DNA of 64,000 nucleotides from Sphingomonas chungangi. Its GTDB lineage: Bacteria > Pseudomonadota > Alphaproteobacteria > Sphingomonadales > Sphingomonadaceae. The DNA lies in NCBI RefSeq assembly GCF_013778325.1, contig NZ_JACEIB010000008.1:55368-119367 (forward strand). The letters are read 5' to 3'. Both the position numbers and the translations under genes were made by a program. This document shows positions 9,769-18,600 of this stretch, piece after piece. Below the pieces are notes generated by a model. That model had not been told where the DNA came from, ran no database searches, and worked only from the letters and a program-made list of their open reading frames with translations. Within the stretch, counting starts at the first letter, position 1. The number at the start of each line of letters is the position of its first letter.

Positions 9769-10719
9769 TCATGCTTCTGGCGCCCGCCGATCCAGAAAAT
9801 CGTCGATCGCGGCCAATGCCGGCAGGCGATTCTCGTCGGCCTCGCGCAGCAGTTCGTGGCGGCCGGTGGGGAAGAGCTTCAGCTCTGCGTCCGGCAATCG
9901 CTTCGCCGCAGCTGCGATCGCCTCGTCGCGGACCAGCTTGTCGAGCCCGGCGGCGAGCAGCAGCACCGGCGTGCGCACCCCCTCCAGCTCGCCCTTGCCG
10001 GCGATGCGACGGTCGCCGGCCAGCGCCGCGCCGATCCAGTTCCAGGTCGGCGGGCCCATCGCGATGCCGGGGATGGCCCGCTTCCAATATTGCGAATCCT
10101 CGTAGCGCGGCTTGCTGGCGGTAAGCCGCAGATATCGGCGCGGATTGGAATAATTGTCGCGGAAGATCGCGCGGTGGCCGAGCCGCGCCAGCTTCGCGCT
10201 GCCGACCACCGCGCTCGCCACGATCCGCGGGATGTACCCGGTGTTGAGCGCCAGCATCGGCGCGACCAATACCAGCGCGTCGACGGTCAGCCCCCTCTCG
10301 GCGCAGGCGCGCAGCGCGACATGGCCGCCCATCGAATGCGCGACCAGCACGTGCGGGCCCGGCGTCCGCGCCTTCCAGTCGGCCACGAAATCGGCGAGAT
10401 CGTCGATCAGCGGATCGAAGCTCAGCCGGTCGTCGGGATCGAGCGTGCCGGTGAAGGCACGCGATCCGCCCTGCCCTCGCCAGTCGAACCCCTCGATATC
10501 CCAGCCGAGGCCGTGCCAGTGATCGCAGGCTTCCAGATATTTCTCGATATAATCGGCCCGACCCGACTGAAACAGCAAGCTGCCCCGCCTCACCCGCTCC
10601 GCCGGCCAGCGATAGGCGCGGTGCGGCCAGCCGTCCGCCGCGCGCCAGACGCCGAAATCCAGCCCATCCGGATAGGCACGACGATCGAATTCCGATTCGG
10701 ATGAAAGGGTAGCGGTCAT
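9769..10719 (-). CDS. Alpha/beta hydrolase, lysophospholipase-like
   Basis: 316 residues. The nucleophile elbow VAHSMGGHVAL (Ser in S-M-G-G) near residue 127 and a late His in FPTGRHELLREADENR mark the Hydrolase_4 (monoacylglycerol lipase / lysophospholipase L2) family. Members cleave acyl groups from lysophospholipids or monoglycerides. It has no signal peptide, so a cytoplasmic or membrane-peripheral place is likely. Divergent from cpaA, with about 50 bases between starts. PldB is the closest named relative, but substrate is not proven. Confidence 0.8.
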   Translation of the reverse strand: MTATLSSESEFDRRAYPDGLDFGVWRAADGWPHRAYRWPAERVRRGSLLFQSGRADYIEKYLEACDHWHGLGWDIEGFDWRGQGGSRAFTGTLDPDDRLSFDPLIDDLADFVADWKARTPGPHVLVAHSMGGHVALRACAERGLTVDALVLVAPMLALNTGYIPRIVASAVVGSAKLARLGHRAIFRDNYSNPRRYLRLTASKPRYEDSQYWKRAIPGIAMGPPTWNWIGAALAGDRRIAGKGELEGVRTPVLLLAAGLDKLVRDEAIAAAAKRLPDAELKLFPTGRHELLREADENRLPALAAIDDFLDRRAPEA

Positions 10720-10769
10720 TTTTCCGCTGGTTACGGTTTGGCAAGCGGTGCCGTCTAGTAGGAGCGGTC

Positions 10770-11243
10770 ATGCACACCGCGCTCACCGGACTCCTGACCA
10801 GCGGCCTGATCGCCGCGTTGATCTACGCCACGTGGACGGATATCCGCGCGCGGATCATCCCGAATCCACTCAACGCCGGCATCGCGCTAGTCGCGCCGCT
10901 CTGGTGGTGGGCCTGCGGGGTGGCGCCGTGGCCGGGCATCGCGATCCAGCTCGCAGTAGCAGGCGTCGCCCTGCTGATCTTCGCGGGTGCCTTCGCGATC
11001 GGCGCGATGGGTGGCGGCGACGTCAAGCTGATCGCGGCGCTGGGCCTGTGGCTCGCCCCGCTCGATTTCATGAAGATGATCGTATGGATGTCGATCGGCG
11101 GCGGAATCCTCACCGTCGCAATGCTCGCGCGACACAGGCTGCGCCGAATCGAGACCCCGCTAGAAATTCCTTACGGGGTCGCAATAGCGCTCGCGACCAT
11201 TCCAGTGCTCGCCGAACCGTATTTTAACCAATTCGCGCGATGA
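10770..11243 (+). CDS. cpaA: Prepilin peptidase, CpaA/TadV type
   Basis: 157 residues, the short A24 peptidase without the methyltransferase domain. It cleaves Flp-type prepilins at the inner membrane. The two active-site aspartates are visible: ATWTDIRARIIPNPL near the N-terminus and the GAMGGGDVKLIAALG motif (GxGD). About five hydrophobic segments span the membrane. A TAGGAGCGG ribosome site precedes the ATG. First gene of the pilus locus; no flp/pilA pilin gene was found beside it. Confidence 0.92.
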   Translation: MHTALTGLLTSGLIAALIYATWTDIRARIIPNPLNAGIALVAPLWWWACGVAPWPGIAIQLAVAGVALLIFAGAFAIGAMGGGDVKLIAALGLWLAPLDFMKMIVWMSIGGGILTVAMLARHRLRRIETPLEIPYGVAIALATIPVLAEPYFNQFAR

Positions 11244-11289
11244 AGCTCAATCGCAACTGAACCTAGGCCTGCAGGGGGCGGAAAACGTC

Positions 11290-12348
11290 ATGGACGGAAA
11301 GAAGATCGCATTGCTGGTGGGCGCGTTGTTCGTCGCCGCAGTGACAGCCATCATGGCGAAGAACATGTTCGGCACGGCCGCTGCTCCGCAGGCCGTCGCC
11401 GCCATGGCGCCGCAGCCCACCGGGCCGCAGGTCCTCGTCGCGACCAAGCCGCTGCCGGTCGGCACCATCCTGGGGCCGGACTCGGTGCGCTTCCAGCCCT
11501 GGCCGAAGGATCTGGTCGACGGCGCCTATTACGTGAAGGGCAATGAGGGCGCCGATCCCGAGAAGCTGATCGGCACCGTCGTCCGCTCCGAAGTCACCGC
11601 CGGCCAGCCGGTCACCCAGGGCTCGCTCGTCTCCCCGCAGGATCGCGGCTTCCTCGCCGCCGCCCTGACGCCGGGCATGCGCGCCGTCACCGTCTCGGTG
11701 GGTGGCGCCTCGGGCGTCGCCGGCTTCGTCTTCCCGGGCGACCGCGTCGACCTGGTGCTGACCACCGACGTGAACGTCAACGCCACCGCCTCGACCGCCG
11801 CGAGCTCGCCGATTCAGGTCCAGGTGAAGGACGATCGCCCGCTGCAGACCTCCGAGACGATCATGCGCAACGTCCGCGTGCTCGCCACCGACCAGCGCTA
11901 CGACAATCAGCCGACGCCCGAAGGCAAGACGCAGGTGTCGAACTTCTCGCTGGTGACGCTCGAGACGACGCCGAAGATGGCGGAGAAGATCGCGGTCGCG
12001 CAGAAGCTCGGCTCGCTTTCGCTCTCGCTGCGCCCGCTCGCCGATACCACCACCGATCTCGAGAAGGCGATCGCCGCCGGCGACATCAACGTGCCGGCCG
12101 GCACCGATCCCAAGGCCGAGAAGAAGATGGTGCTCGATGTCGCCAGCGAGCCGCAGGACTCGTCGACCACCTTCACCACCGGCGCCGAGGTCTCGCGCTT
12201 CGCCCGTGGTGCGGGCCGTGGCGGCAACATGTTCGCGCAGAACGGCGGCCGTTCGGCCCCGGCTGCGATGCTCGCTCCGGCAGCTCCGCCGGTCATCCAT
12301 GTCGCTCGCGGCAACGCCGTCACCGACACGCCCGTGGGGGGTAAGTGA
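11290..12348 (+). CDS. cpaB: Flp pilus assembly protein CpaB/RcpC
   Basis: 352 residues. One N-terminal membrane segment (KKIALLVGALFVAAVTAIMA) is followed by a SAF domain (residues about 50-115, VLVATKPLPVGTILGPDSV) and an RcpC-like domain with PGMRAVTVSVGGASGVAGF. CpaB works with the secretin CpaC in the periplasm. The C-terminal 60 residues are Ala/Pro-rich and probably disordered. The stop overlaps the GTG of cpaC by four bases. Confidence 0.93.
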   Translation: MDGKKIALLVGALFVAAVTAIMAKNMFGTAAAPQAVAAMAPQPTGPQVLVATKPLPVGTILGPDSVRFQPWPKDLVDGAYYVKGNEGADPEKLIGTVVRSEVTAGQPVTQGSLVSPQDRGFLAAALTPGMRAVTVSVGGASGVAGFVFPGDRVDLVLTTDVNVNATASTAASSPIQVQVKDDRPLQTSETIMRNVRVLATDQRYDNQPTPEGKTQVSNFSLVTLETTPKMAEKIAVAQKLGSLSLSLRPLADTTTDLEKAIAAGDINVPAGTDPKAEKKMVLDVASEPQDSSTTFTTGAEVSRFARGAGRGGNMFAQNGGRSAPAAMLAPAAPPVIHVARGNAVTDTPVGGK

Positions 12349-13889
12349 AAATGTCGATGCTGAAGATCACGCGCCATGGCGCGGCCGGCTCCGCGCTGGC
12401 TGCCGTCCTGGCCCTGGGCCTCGCCGCGATCCCCGCGGTTCCGGCCTCCGCCAAGTGGCACCCGGCCCCGAAGCGCGCCCGGCTTACCAGGGTCTCGGCC
12501 CCGGTCGCCGCGCCGCTCACCGGCCAGGTGATCACGCTCTCCACCGGCCGCGGCCAGCTGATCATGCTGCCCCGCCCGATGAGCGACCTGTTCGTGGCTG
12601 ATCCCAACATCGCCGATGTCCAGGTCCGCTCGCCCACCCGCCTCTATGTGTTCGGCAAGGGCGCCGGCGAGACGACCCTCTCGGCGACGTCCAAGGACGG
12701 CGCGGTGGTGTTCGCCGCGACCATCCGCGTCGGCACCAACATCGGCAACGTCCAGCAGATGCTGAAGGTCGCCATGCCCGAGGCGCAGATCGTCGCGACG
12801 CCGATGAACGGCGTGGTGGTACTCACCGGCACGGTGCAGGCGCCCGACGACATCGAGGAGGCCAGCCGCCTCGTCCAGGCCTTCGTCGGCAAGGACATAC
12901 AGGTGGTCAGCCGCCTGAAGACGGCGACGCCGCTGCAGGTGATGCTGAAGGTCCGCTTCTCCGAGGTGAACCGCGACCTGTCGAAGAATATCGGGTTCAA
13001 CATCCTGACACGCGACACGTCGGGCAGCGGCTTCCTGTTCGGCGCCTCGCAGGGCAATGCGGGCACGATCTCGACCGTGCCCGGAACGCCCACCCCCGGT
13101 GGCCCGGTCGACAGCAACGGCGCGCACATCGGCGACACGCTCTACAATCTTGCGGCGGCCGCTTCGGGCACGACCCGCTTCGGCTTCATGGGCCACATGC
13201 TCGGCCTCGACATCCTGACCGCGCTCGATCTCGCCGAGACCGACGGCTATGCGACCACGCTCGCCCAGCCGACGCTGACGGCGCTCTCGGGCGAAACCGC
13301 CAGCTTCCTGGCGGGCGGCGAGATCCCGATCCCGGTTCCGCAGTTCCAGGGCGTGACCACCATTGAATACAAGCAGTACGGCGTCAGCCTCGCCTTCACC
13401 CCGACGGTGCTGGGCGACGGCCGCATCTCGCTGCGAGTCCGCCCGGAAGTGTCGCAGCTGACCTCGTCCACGGTCAGCATCCAGGGCTACCAGATCCCGG
13501 GCCTCACCACCCGGCGCGCGGAGACGACGGTGGAACTCGGCTCCGGCCAGAGCTTCGTGATCGGCGGCCTGCTCAACAACAACACGTCGAACTCGGTGAA
13601 CAAGGCGCCGTTCCTGGGCGACCTACCGATCCTCGGCCAGCTCTTCCGCTCGAACGGCTGGAAGCGCTCCGAGAGCGAGCTCGTCATCGTGGTCACGCCG
13701 TACCTGGTGAAGCCGGTCAGCGACAGCAAGATCGCGCTGCCGACCGACGGCTACCGCATGGGCACCGACGCGCAGGAAGTCCTGCTCGATCAGCATAGCG
13801 ACAGCACGCCTGCCAAGAAACGCGCCAAGCCCGTCGCGACGCCGCCCGTCACCCAGCCGGCGGTCGGCCCCGGCTTCTCCGGCAACTGA
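12345..13889 (+). CDS. cpaC: Type II/IV secretin, Flp pilus outer-membrane channel
   Basis: 514 residues. A signal peptide (MLKITRHGAAGSALAAVLAL onwards, cleavage near ASA) is followed by a pilus-secretin N-domain (TLSTGRGQLIMLPRPMSDLF), a BON-like domain, and the C-terminal secretin domain with VIGGLLNNNTSNSVNKAPFL and VIVVTPYLVKPV. It forms the outer-membrane ring for the Flp pilus. GTG at 12345 overlaps the cpaB stop; an ATG at 12351 is an equally good start. Normal length. Confidence 0.94.
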   Translation: MKMSMLKITRHGAAGSALAAVLALGLAAIPAVPASAKWHPAPKRARLTRVSAPVAAPLTGQVITLSTGRGQLIMLPRPMSDLFVADPNIADVQVRSPTRLYVFGKGAGETTLSATSKDGAVVFAATIRVGTNIGNVQQMLKVAMPEAQIVATPMNGVVVLTGTVQAPDDIEEASRLVQAFVGKDIQVVSRLKTATPLQVMLKVRFSEVNRDLSKNIGFNILTRDTSGSGFLFGASQGNAGTISTVPGTPTPGGPVDSNGAHIGDTLYNLAAAASGTTRFGFMGHMLGLDILTALDLAETDGYATTLAQPTLTALSGETASFLAGGEIPIPVPQFQGVTTIEYKQYGVSLAFTPTVLGDGRISLRVRPEVSQLTSSTVSIQGYQIPGLTTRRAETTVELGSGQSFVIGGLLNNNTSNSVNKAPFLGDLPILGQLFRSNGWKRSESELVIVVTPYLVKPVSDSKIALPTDGYRMGTDAQEVLLDQHSDSTPAKKRAKPVATPPVTQPAVGPGFSGN

Positions 13890-13900
13890 GGACAACGCTC

Positions 13901-14566
13901 ATGGCACACAGCATCTCCAAGCTCCGCGCCGCGACGGCGGCTGTCGCTCTCCTCGTCGGCGCGGGCGCGGCCCATGCCGAAGGGCCGGTCAACCGCAGCG
14001 TGGACTCGGTCCACCAGCCGATCGTCAACCGCACCGATTACGTACTCGACGTCGCCGCGACCCCGTCGGGCCTGGCGCCGGGCGAGATCGATCGCCTCGC
14101 CGGCTGGTTCGACGGCCTCGGCCTCGGCTATGGCGACACCATCACGCTCGACGATCCGTCGGGCTGGCGCGGCGGTGCCGCGCAGGACACGGTGGGCGGC
14201 GTCGTCGCCCGCTACGGCATGCTCGTCAGCCACGAGGGCGCGCCTGTGACGGTCGGCCACCCGGCCCCGGGCACGATCCGCGTCGTGGTCAGCCGCGCGG
14301 TCGCGCATGTCGAGGGCTGCCCGGATTACCGCCGCGGCAACTTCGCCGACGTCGCGGGCTCGACGGCCTCCAACTACGGCTGCGCCACCGCCACAAACCT
14401 GGCGGCGATGATCGCCAATCCGCAGGATCTGGTCGAGGGTCACTCCTACGATCGCGCGGCCGACGCCAATCTCAGCGTGAAGGCGATCAAGGCCTATCGC
14501 GACGCCGCGACCACTGGCGCCGGCGGCCTGAAGGAAGTCAGCAGCAAGTCGTCGGGAGGCAATTGA
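13901..14566 (+). CDS. cpaD: Flp pilus assembly protein CpaD
   Basis: 221 residues with a signal peptide (ATAAVALLVGAGAAHA, cleavage after AHA). The conserved CpaD core includes GCPDYRRGNFADVAGSTASN and NYGCATATNLAAMIANPQDL. CpaD homologues usually carry a lipobox; here no Cys follows the signal, so it seems to be soluble in the periplasm or held by partners rather than lipid-anchored. Lies 11 bases after cpaC, and its stop touches the cpaE ribosome site. Confidence 0.9.
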   Translation: MAHSISKLRAATAAVALLVGAGAAHAEGPVNRSVDSVHQPIVNRTDYVLDVAATPSGLAPGEIDRLAGWFDGLGLGYGDTITLDDPSGWRGGAAQDTVGGVVARYGMLVSHEGAPVTVGHPAPGTIRVVVSRAVAHVEGCPDYRRGNFADVAGSTASNYGCATATNLAAMIANPQDLVEGHSYDRAADANLSVKAIKAYRDAATTGAGGLKEVSSKSSGGN

Positions 14567-14568
14567 TC

Positions 14569-15837
14569 ATGAACGCCCCGTTCCATCCCCGTTCCGCGGC
14601 GCTGCGCGATCCGTTCGCGGCGTTCGTGTGCGACGACCAGACCGCCGACGCGCTGCGCCCCGTGGCCATCGAGATGGGCTGGCCACCGGAGAAGGTGCAC
14701 AAGGGCGGCCTGCGCAATGCGGTGCAGACGCTCGCCGTTTCCGCCTCGCCGATGATCCTGTTCGTCGACATGTCGGAGAGCGGCGATCCGCTCAACGACA
14801 TCAACGCGCTGGCCGAGGTCTGCGAGCCGGGCACGGTGGTGATCGCCTCCGGCCAGGTCAATGACGTGCGTCTGTATCGCGATCTCGTCGCGAGCGGCAT
14901 CCAGGACTATCTGCTGAAGCCGTTCAGCCCGGATCAGGCGCGCGAGGCCTTCGCGCACGCGCAGCTGACCCTGTCCGGCCCGCGCACTCCCGAGCATGTC
15001 GCCGACCGCCCGCACCTGGTGGCGGCGGTGATCGGCGTGCGCGGCGGCGTCGGCGCCTCGACGGTCGCGTCGTCGCTCGGCTGGCTGATGGGCGAGAATG
15101 AAGGGCGCTCGACCGCGCTGCTCGATCTCGACATCCACTTCGGCACCGGCGCGCTGGCGTTCGACGTCGAGCCGGGCCGCGGCCTGACCGATGCGATCGA
15201 GAATCCGAGCCGCATCGACGGCCTGTTTATCGAGCGCGCGATGGTGAAGGCCACCGAGAAGCTCTCGGTGCTCTCCGCCGAGGCGCCGCTGAACCAGCCG
15301 CTGCTGACCGACGGATCGGCCTTCTACCAGCTCCAGGAGGAACTGAAGGCCGCGTTCGAATCGACCGTCCTCGATCTGCCGCGCCACATGCTGATCCAGC
15401 ATCCCCACCTGCTGCACGACACCCAGTCGGTGGTGCTGGTCACCGAGCTGACGCTGGCCGCCGCGCGCGACACGATCCGCATGCTGAGCTGGCTGAAGGC
15501 CAACACGCCAGGCGCGCAGGTGACGGTCGTCGCCAACCGCGTCGTCGCCAGCGCAGGCGAGATCAGCCGCAAGGAGTTCGAGGATTCGATCGAGCGCAAG
15601 GTCGATCTGGCGATCCCCTACGACGCGAAGCTGTTCACCCAGGCTGCCAAGCTGGGCAAGCCGCTCGCCGAGGTCGCCAAATCGAACAAGACCGGCGCTC
15701 CGCTGGTCGAGCTCGCGCGCAGCATCAGCCGCGCGGCCGAGGCCGGCGAGGGCAAAGATGCCGGCGGCGAGGGCAAGTCGCTGATGGACAAGCTCGGCGA
15801 CTTCAAGTCGCTGCTGCCCAAGCGCAAGGCGAAGTGA
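14569..15837 (+). CDS. cpaE: Flp pilus localisation ATPase CpaE/TadZ
   Basis: 422 residues from ATG 14569, with GGGAGG eight bases upstream (a TTG at 14563 is in frame but poorly placed). N-terminal receiver-like domain (residues about 1-140) is followed by a MinD/ParA-type ATPase with a deviant P-loop IGVRGGVGASTVASSLG and the switch LLDLDIHFGTGALAFD. TadZ/CpaE positions the pilus machine at the pole. In related loci the next gene is cpaF; here a hairpin and tadB follow. Confidence 0.93.
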   Translation: MNAPFHPRSAALRDPFAAFVCDDQTADALRPVAIEMGWPPEKVHKGGLRNAVQTLAVSASPMILFVDMSESGDPLNDINALAEVCEPGTVVIASGQVNDVRLYRDLVASGIQDYLLKPFSPDQAREAFAHAQLTLSGPRTPEHVADRPHLVAAVIGVRGGVGASTVASSLGWLMGENEGRSTALLDLDIHFGTGALAFDVEPGRGLTDAIENPSRIDGLFIERAMVKATEKLSVLSAEAPLNQPLLTDGSAFYQLQEELKAAFESTVLDLPRHMLIQHPHLLHDTQSVVLVTELTLAAARDTIRMLSWLKANTPGAQVTVVANRVVASAGEISRKEFEDSIERKVDLAIPYDAKLFTQAAKLGKPLAEVAKSNKTGAPLVELARSISRAAEAGEGKDAGGEGKSLMDKLGDFKSLLPKRKAK

Positions 15838-15845
15838 TGATCCGG

Positions 15846-15873
15846 GCCGCCGCCCCCGTCATGGGGCGGCGGC
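15846..15873 (+). terminator. Strong hairpin between cpaE and tadB
   Basis: A perfect 11-bp inverted repeat (GCCGCCGCCCC / GGGGCGGCGGC) around a six-base loop lies nine bases after the cpaE stop, where cpaF is usually found. No T run follows, so it may attenuate, stabilise the upstream mRNA, or be a deletion scar. Confidence 0.5.
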
Positions 15874-15910
15874 TACGGTGGGTTCAAGGTTACGGGAAGG
15901 CGATCGGCTG

Positions 15911-16882
15911 ATGTTTTCGGCATTGCTCATGGCATTCAGCGGCTGCGTCTCGCTCGGCCTGATCTTGCTCGCCTTCTCCGGCCCGAACGCGGCCAAGGCG
16001 AAGACCCGCCGTATGGAGGGCCTGAAGAACCGGCATTCGGGCTTCAGCACCGAAGCCGCGATGCAGGCGCAGATGCGCCGCCAGCTGACCCAGCGCGACA
16101 GCAAGATGGACGGTTACGCCAACCGCTTCCTGCCCAAGCCCGACATGCTGCGCCTGCGCCTCCAGCAGACCGGCAAGAGCTGGACGATGGGCCAGTATTT
16201 TATGGTCTGCCTCGGCATCGCAGCCGTGGTGGCGCTGCTGCTGATCATCGAGCATGTGCCGATCGCGATCGGCCTGTTCGCCGGCCTCGCCGTCGGCATG
16301 GGCCTGCCGCACAAGGTGATCGGCATGCTGATCAAGCGCCGCGTCGCCCAGTTCAACTCCAAGTTTCCGGACGCGATCGAGCTTCTGGTGCGCGGCCTGC
16401 GCTCGGGTCTGCCGATCACCGAGACGCTGAGCGTCGTCGGCCACGAGGTGCCCGGCCCGGTCGGCGTCGAGTTCCGCCTGATCGGCGACCGCATCAAGAT
16501 CGGCCGCACCATGGAAGCGGCGATGCAGGAAACGGCCGATCGACTCGGCACGCCCGAATTCCAGTTTTTCTGCATCACGCTGCAGATCCAGCGCGAGACC
16601 GGCGGCAACCTCGCCGAGACGCTCGCCAACCTGGCCGACGTGTTGCGCAAACGCGCGCAGATGAAGCTGAAGATCAAGGCGATGTCGTCGGAATCGAAGG
16701 CCTCGGCCTATATTGTCGGCTCGCTGCCCTTCTTCGTGTTCGGCACGGTCTATTTTATGAATCCGAACTACATGATGGGCTTCTTTCACGAGACGCGCCT
16801 CATGATCGCCGGCGGCATCGGCCTGACGTGGATGGGCATCGGCGCCTTCATCATGGCCAAGATGGTCAACTTCGAGATCTGA
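15911..16882 (+). CDS. tadB: Flp pilus inner-membrane protein TadB/CpaG
   Basis: 323 residues from ATG 15911 with GGGAAGG ten bases upstream. A T2SF (GspF-like) domain occupies residues about 150-280 (LVRGLRSGLPITETLSVVG, QIQRETGGNLAETLANLAD), flanked by hydrophobic segments at the N-terminus, near residue 100 and at the C-terminus. It forms the inner-membrane platform with TadC, normally driven by the CpaF/TadA ATPase, whose gene is absent here. Confidence 0.92.
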   Translation: MFSALLMAFSGCVSLGLILLAFSGPNAAKAKTRRMEGLKNRHSGFSTEAAMQAQMRRQLTQRDSKMDGYANRFLPKPDMLRLRLQQTGKSWTMGQYFMVCLGIAAVVALLLIIEHVPIAIGLFAGLAVGMGLPHKVIGMLIKRRVAQFNSKFPDAIELLVRGLRSGLPITETLSVVGHEVPGPVGVEFRLIGDRIKIGRTMEAAMQETADRLGTPEFQFFCITLQIQRETGGNLAETLANLADVLRKRAQMKLKIKAMSSESKASAYIVGSLPFFVFGTVYFMNPNYMMGFFHETRLMIAGGIGLTWMGIGAFIMAKMVNFEI

Positions 16883-16898
16883 GGCGGGAGCAAGAGAC

Positions 16899-17897
16899 AT
16901 GGGAAACCACCCCTCCATCCTCGGCATCGACGCCATGGTGCTCGGCACCTTCATGGCGGCGATGGCCTGCATCGCGGTGCTGTTCGCGCTCTATCTCGCG
17001 ACCACCGTGCGCGATCCGATGGCCAAGCGCGTCAAGGCGCTCAATGAGCGCCGCGAGCAGCTGAAGCTCGGCATCACCGCCTCCACCTCGAAGCGCCGCG
17101 CGAAGCTCAACGCGCGCAACGAAGCGACCGACAAGATGCGCTCGGCGCTGTCCGGGCTGAAGGTGCTGCAGGAAAGCCAGCTCAAGGCCGCGCAGATCAA
17201 GCTGCTGCAGGCCGGCATCCGTTCGAAGGACGCCGCCGTCGCGGTGATCTTCGCGCGCATGGTGCTGCCGATCGTGATCGGCGGCACCGCGATCATCGGC
17301 GTGTATCTGCTCGGCTGGTTCCCGGCCTGGGGTCCGCTCAAGCATTACGGCTTCGTCGCCGGCGCGCTGGTGCTGAGCTACAAGGGCCCGGACATCTGGC
17401 TGAAGAACAAGATCACCAAGCGATCGAGCGAGATCCGCAAGGGCCTGCCGGACGCGCTCGACCTGCTGGTCATCTGCGCCGAGGCCGGCCTTACCGTCGA
17501 CGCCGCCTTCGGCCGCGTCGCGAAGGAGCTGGGCAAGGCCTATCCCGAGCTCGGCGACGAGTTCATGCTGACCGCGATCGAGCTCGGCTTCCTCACCGAG
17601 CGCCGCCAGGCCTTCGAGAACCTGTCCACCCGCGTGGCGCTGGATTCGGTGCGCGGCGTCGTCACCACCATGATCCAGACGGAGAAATACGGCACCCCGC
17701 TCGCCTCGGCGCTGCGCGTGCTGTCGGCCGAGTTCCGCAACGAGCGCATGATGCGCGCCGAGGAAAAGGCCGCGCGCCTCCCCGCGATCATGACCGTGCC
17801 GCTGATCCTGTTCATCCTGCCGGTGCTGTTCATCGTGATCCTCGGGCCGGCGGCCTGCTCGATCAGCGACGCCATGTCCTCGGGCAAGATGGGGTAA
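16899..17897 (+). CDS. tadC: Flp pilus inner-membrane protein TadC/CpaH
   Basis: 332 residues, 16 bases after tadB. A hydrophobic N-terminal segment, two central membrane spans around residues 110-155, a T2SF domain (GLPDALDLLVICAEAGLTVD, FRNERMMRAEEKAARLPAIM) and a C-terminal span are seen. It pairs with TadB in the platform. It is the last pilus gene in the window; tadD, tadE/G and pilin genes are absent. A very long hairpin follows. Confidence 0.92.
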   Translation: MGNHPSILGIDAMVLGTFMAAMACIAVLFALYLATTVRDPMAKRVKALNERREQLKLGITASTSKRRAKLNARNEATDKMRSALSGLKVLQESQLKAAQIKLLQAGIRSKDAAVAVIFARMVLPIVIGGTAIIGVYLLGWFPAWGPLKHYGFVAGALVLSYKGPDIWLKNKITKRSSEIRKGLPDALDLLVICAEAGLTVDAAFGRVAKELGKAYPELGDEFMLTAIELGFLTERRQAFENLSTRVALDSVRGVVTTMIQTEKYGTPLASALRVLSAEFRNERMMRAEEKAARLPAIMTVPLILFILPVLFIVILGPAACSISDAMSSGKMG

Positions 17898-17910
17898 CTT
17901 TGTCGCGGGT

Positions 17911-17983
17911 CCGGCCCGCTCCCCCGCCCAGCCTCCCGACGCAATCATACTGACGTCGGGAGGCTGGGCGGGGAGCGGGCCGG
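17911..17983 (+). terminator. Very long hairpin after tadC
   Basis: Arms of 31 and 30 bases (CCGGCCCGCTCCCCC... and ...GGGGAGCGGGCCGG) pair almost perfectly, with one bulged C, around a 12-base loop. It follows the tadC stop and closes the pilus operon. Unusually long for a terminator and without a T run. Confidence 0.65.
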
Positions 17984-18058
17984 TGCCGTCTCAAACGATC
18001 CGGCGGGAACGTCGCCCCCTCTTCGTCGGTTCTGCCTCCGTAACAAGAGGAGGCTGCC

Positions 18059-18550
18059 ATGGGCTTCACCCCGAACCAGTGGGCGATCGTCGCCCTCGTG
18101 CTCATCCTGGGCTGGCTGATCGGCCTGCTCTCCCGCTCCGGCGGCGCCAAATGGCGCCGCGCCTACGATGCCGAGCTGGCCGAGCGGCGCAGCGCGGAAA
18201 GCCAGCTCGCCGCCGCCCGCGAGCGGATCGCCGTGCTGGAACGGCAGGTGGCGGGCCATCCCGTCGGCCCCGGCACGGCGGGCGCGATCGGTGCCGCCGC
18301 TGCCGGAAATCGTGATGATCTCGCGCTGATCCGGGGCGTCGGGCGGAGCGGCGAGACCAATCTCAACGACGCCGGCATCTACCGCTATCGCCAGATCGAG
18401 GCGCTGTCCGATTCCGACGCAGCCACGTTGGAGACACGTCTCGGCATGAAATCCGGCACGATCGCCTACGAGGAATGGCGCGAGCAGGCCGCGTTGCTGC
18501 GCGAGAAGGGCGTCGACGCCCACCGCACGCGCTGGGGCACGCCCGCCTGA
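18059..18550 (+). CDS. Membrane-anchored protein with helix-hairpin-helix-like domain
   Basis: 163 residues with AGGAGGC just before the ATG. An N-terminal membrane span (WAIVALVLILGWLIGLL), a coiled-coil-like stretch (residues about 35-65, AELAERRSAESQLAAARERI) and a C-terminal region DDLALIRGVGRSGETNLNDA. That last region resembles the HhH-like domain that often reads LxxIxGIGpk...LNxxGI and follows membrane anchors in alphaproteobacteria. Such domains bind DNA or proteins; the role here is unknown. Confidence 0.7.
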   Translation: MGFTPNQWAIVALVLILGWLIGLLSRSGGAKWRRAYDAELAERRSAESQLAAARERIAVLERQVAGHPVGPGTAGAIGAAAAGNRDDLALIRGVGRSGETNLNDAGIYRYRQIEALSDSDAATLETRLGMKSGTIAYEEWREQAALLREKGVDAHRTRWGTPA

Positions 18551-18570
18551 CGCCCGGAGCCTAGACAAAC

Positions 18571-18599
18571 GGGCCGCATCCATCCAAGGATCGCGGCCC
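18571..18599 (+). promoter_or_regulatory. Hairpin overlapping the dedA ribosome-binding region
   Basis: GGGCCGC-ATCC pairs with GGAT-C-GCGGCCC around ATCCAA, ending two bases before the dedA ATG. The only Shine-Dalgarno-like string (AAGGA, 18586-18590) lies at the loop and start of the 3' arm. It may end the upstream transcript or limit dedA translation. Confidence 0.4.
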
Positions 18600-18600
18600 T

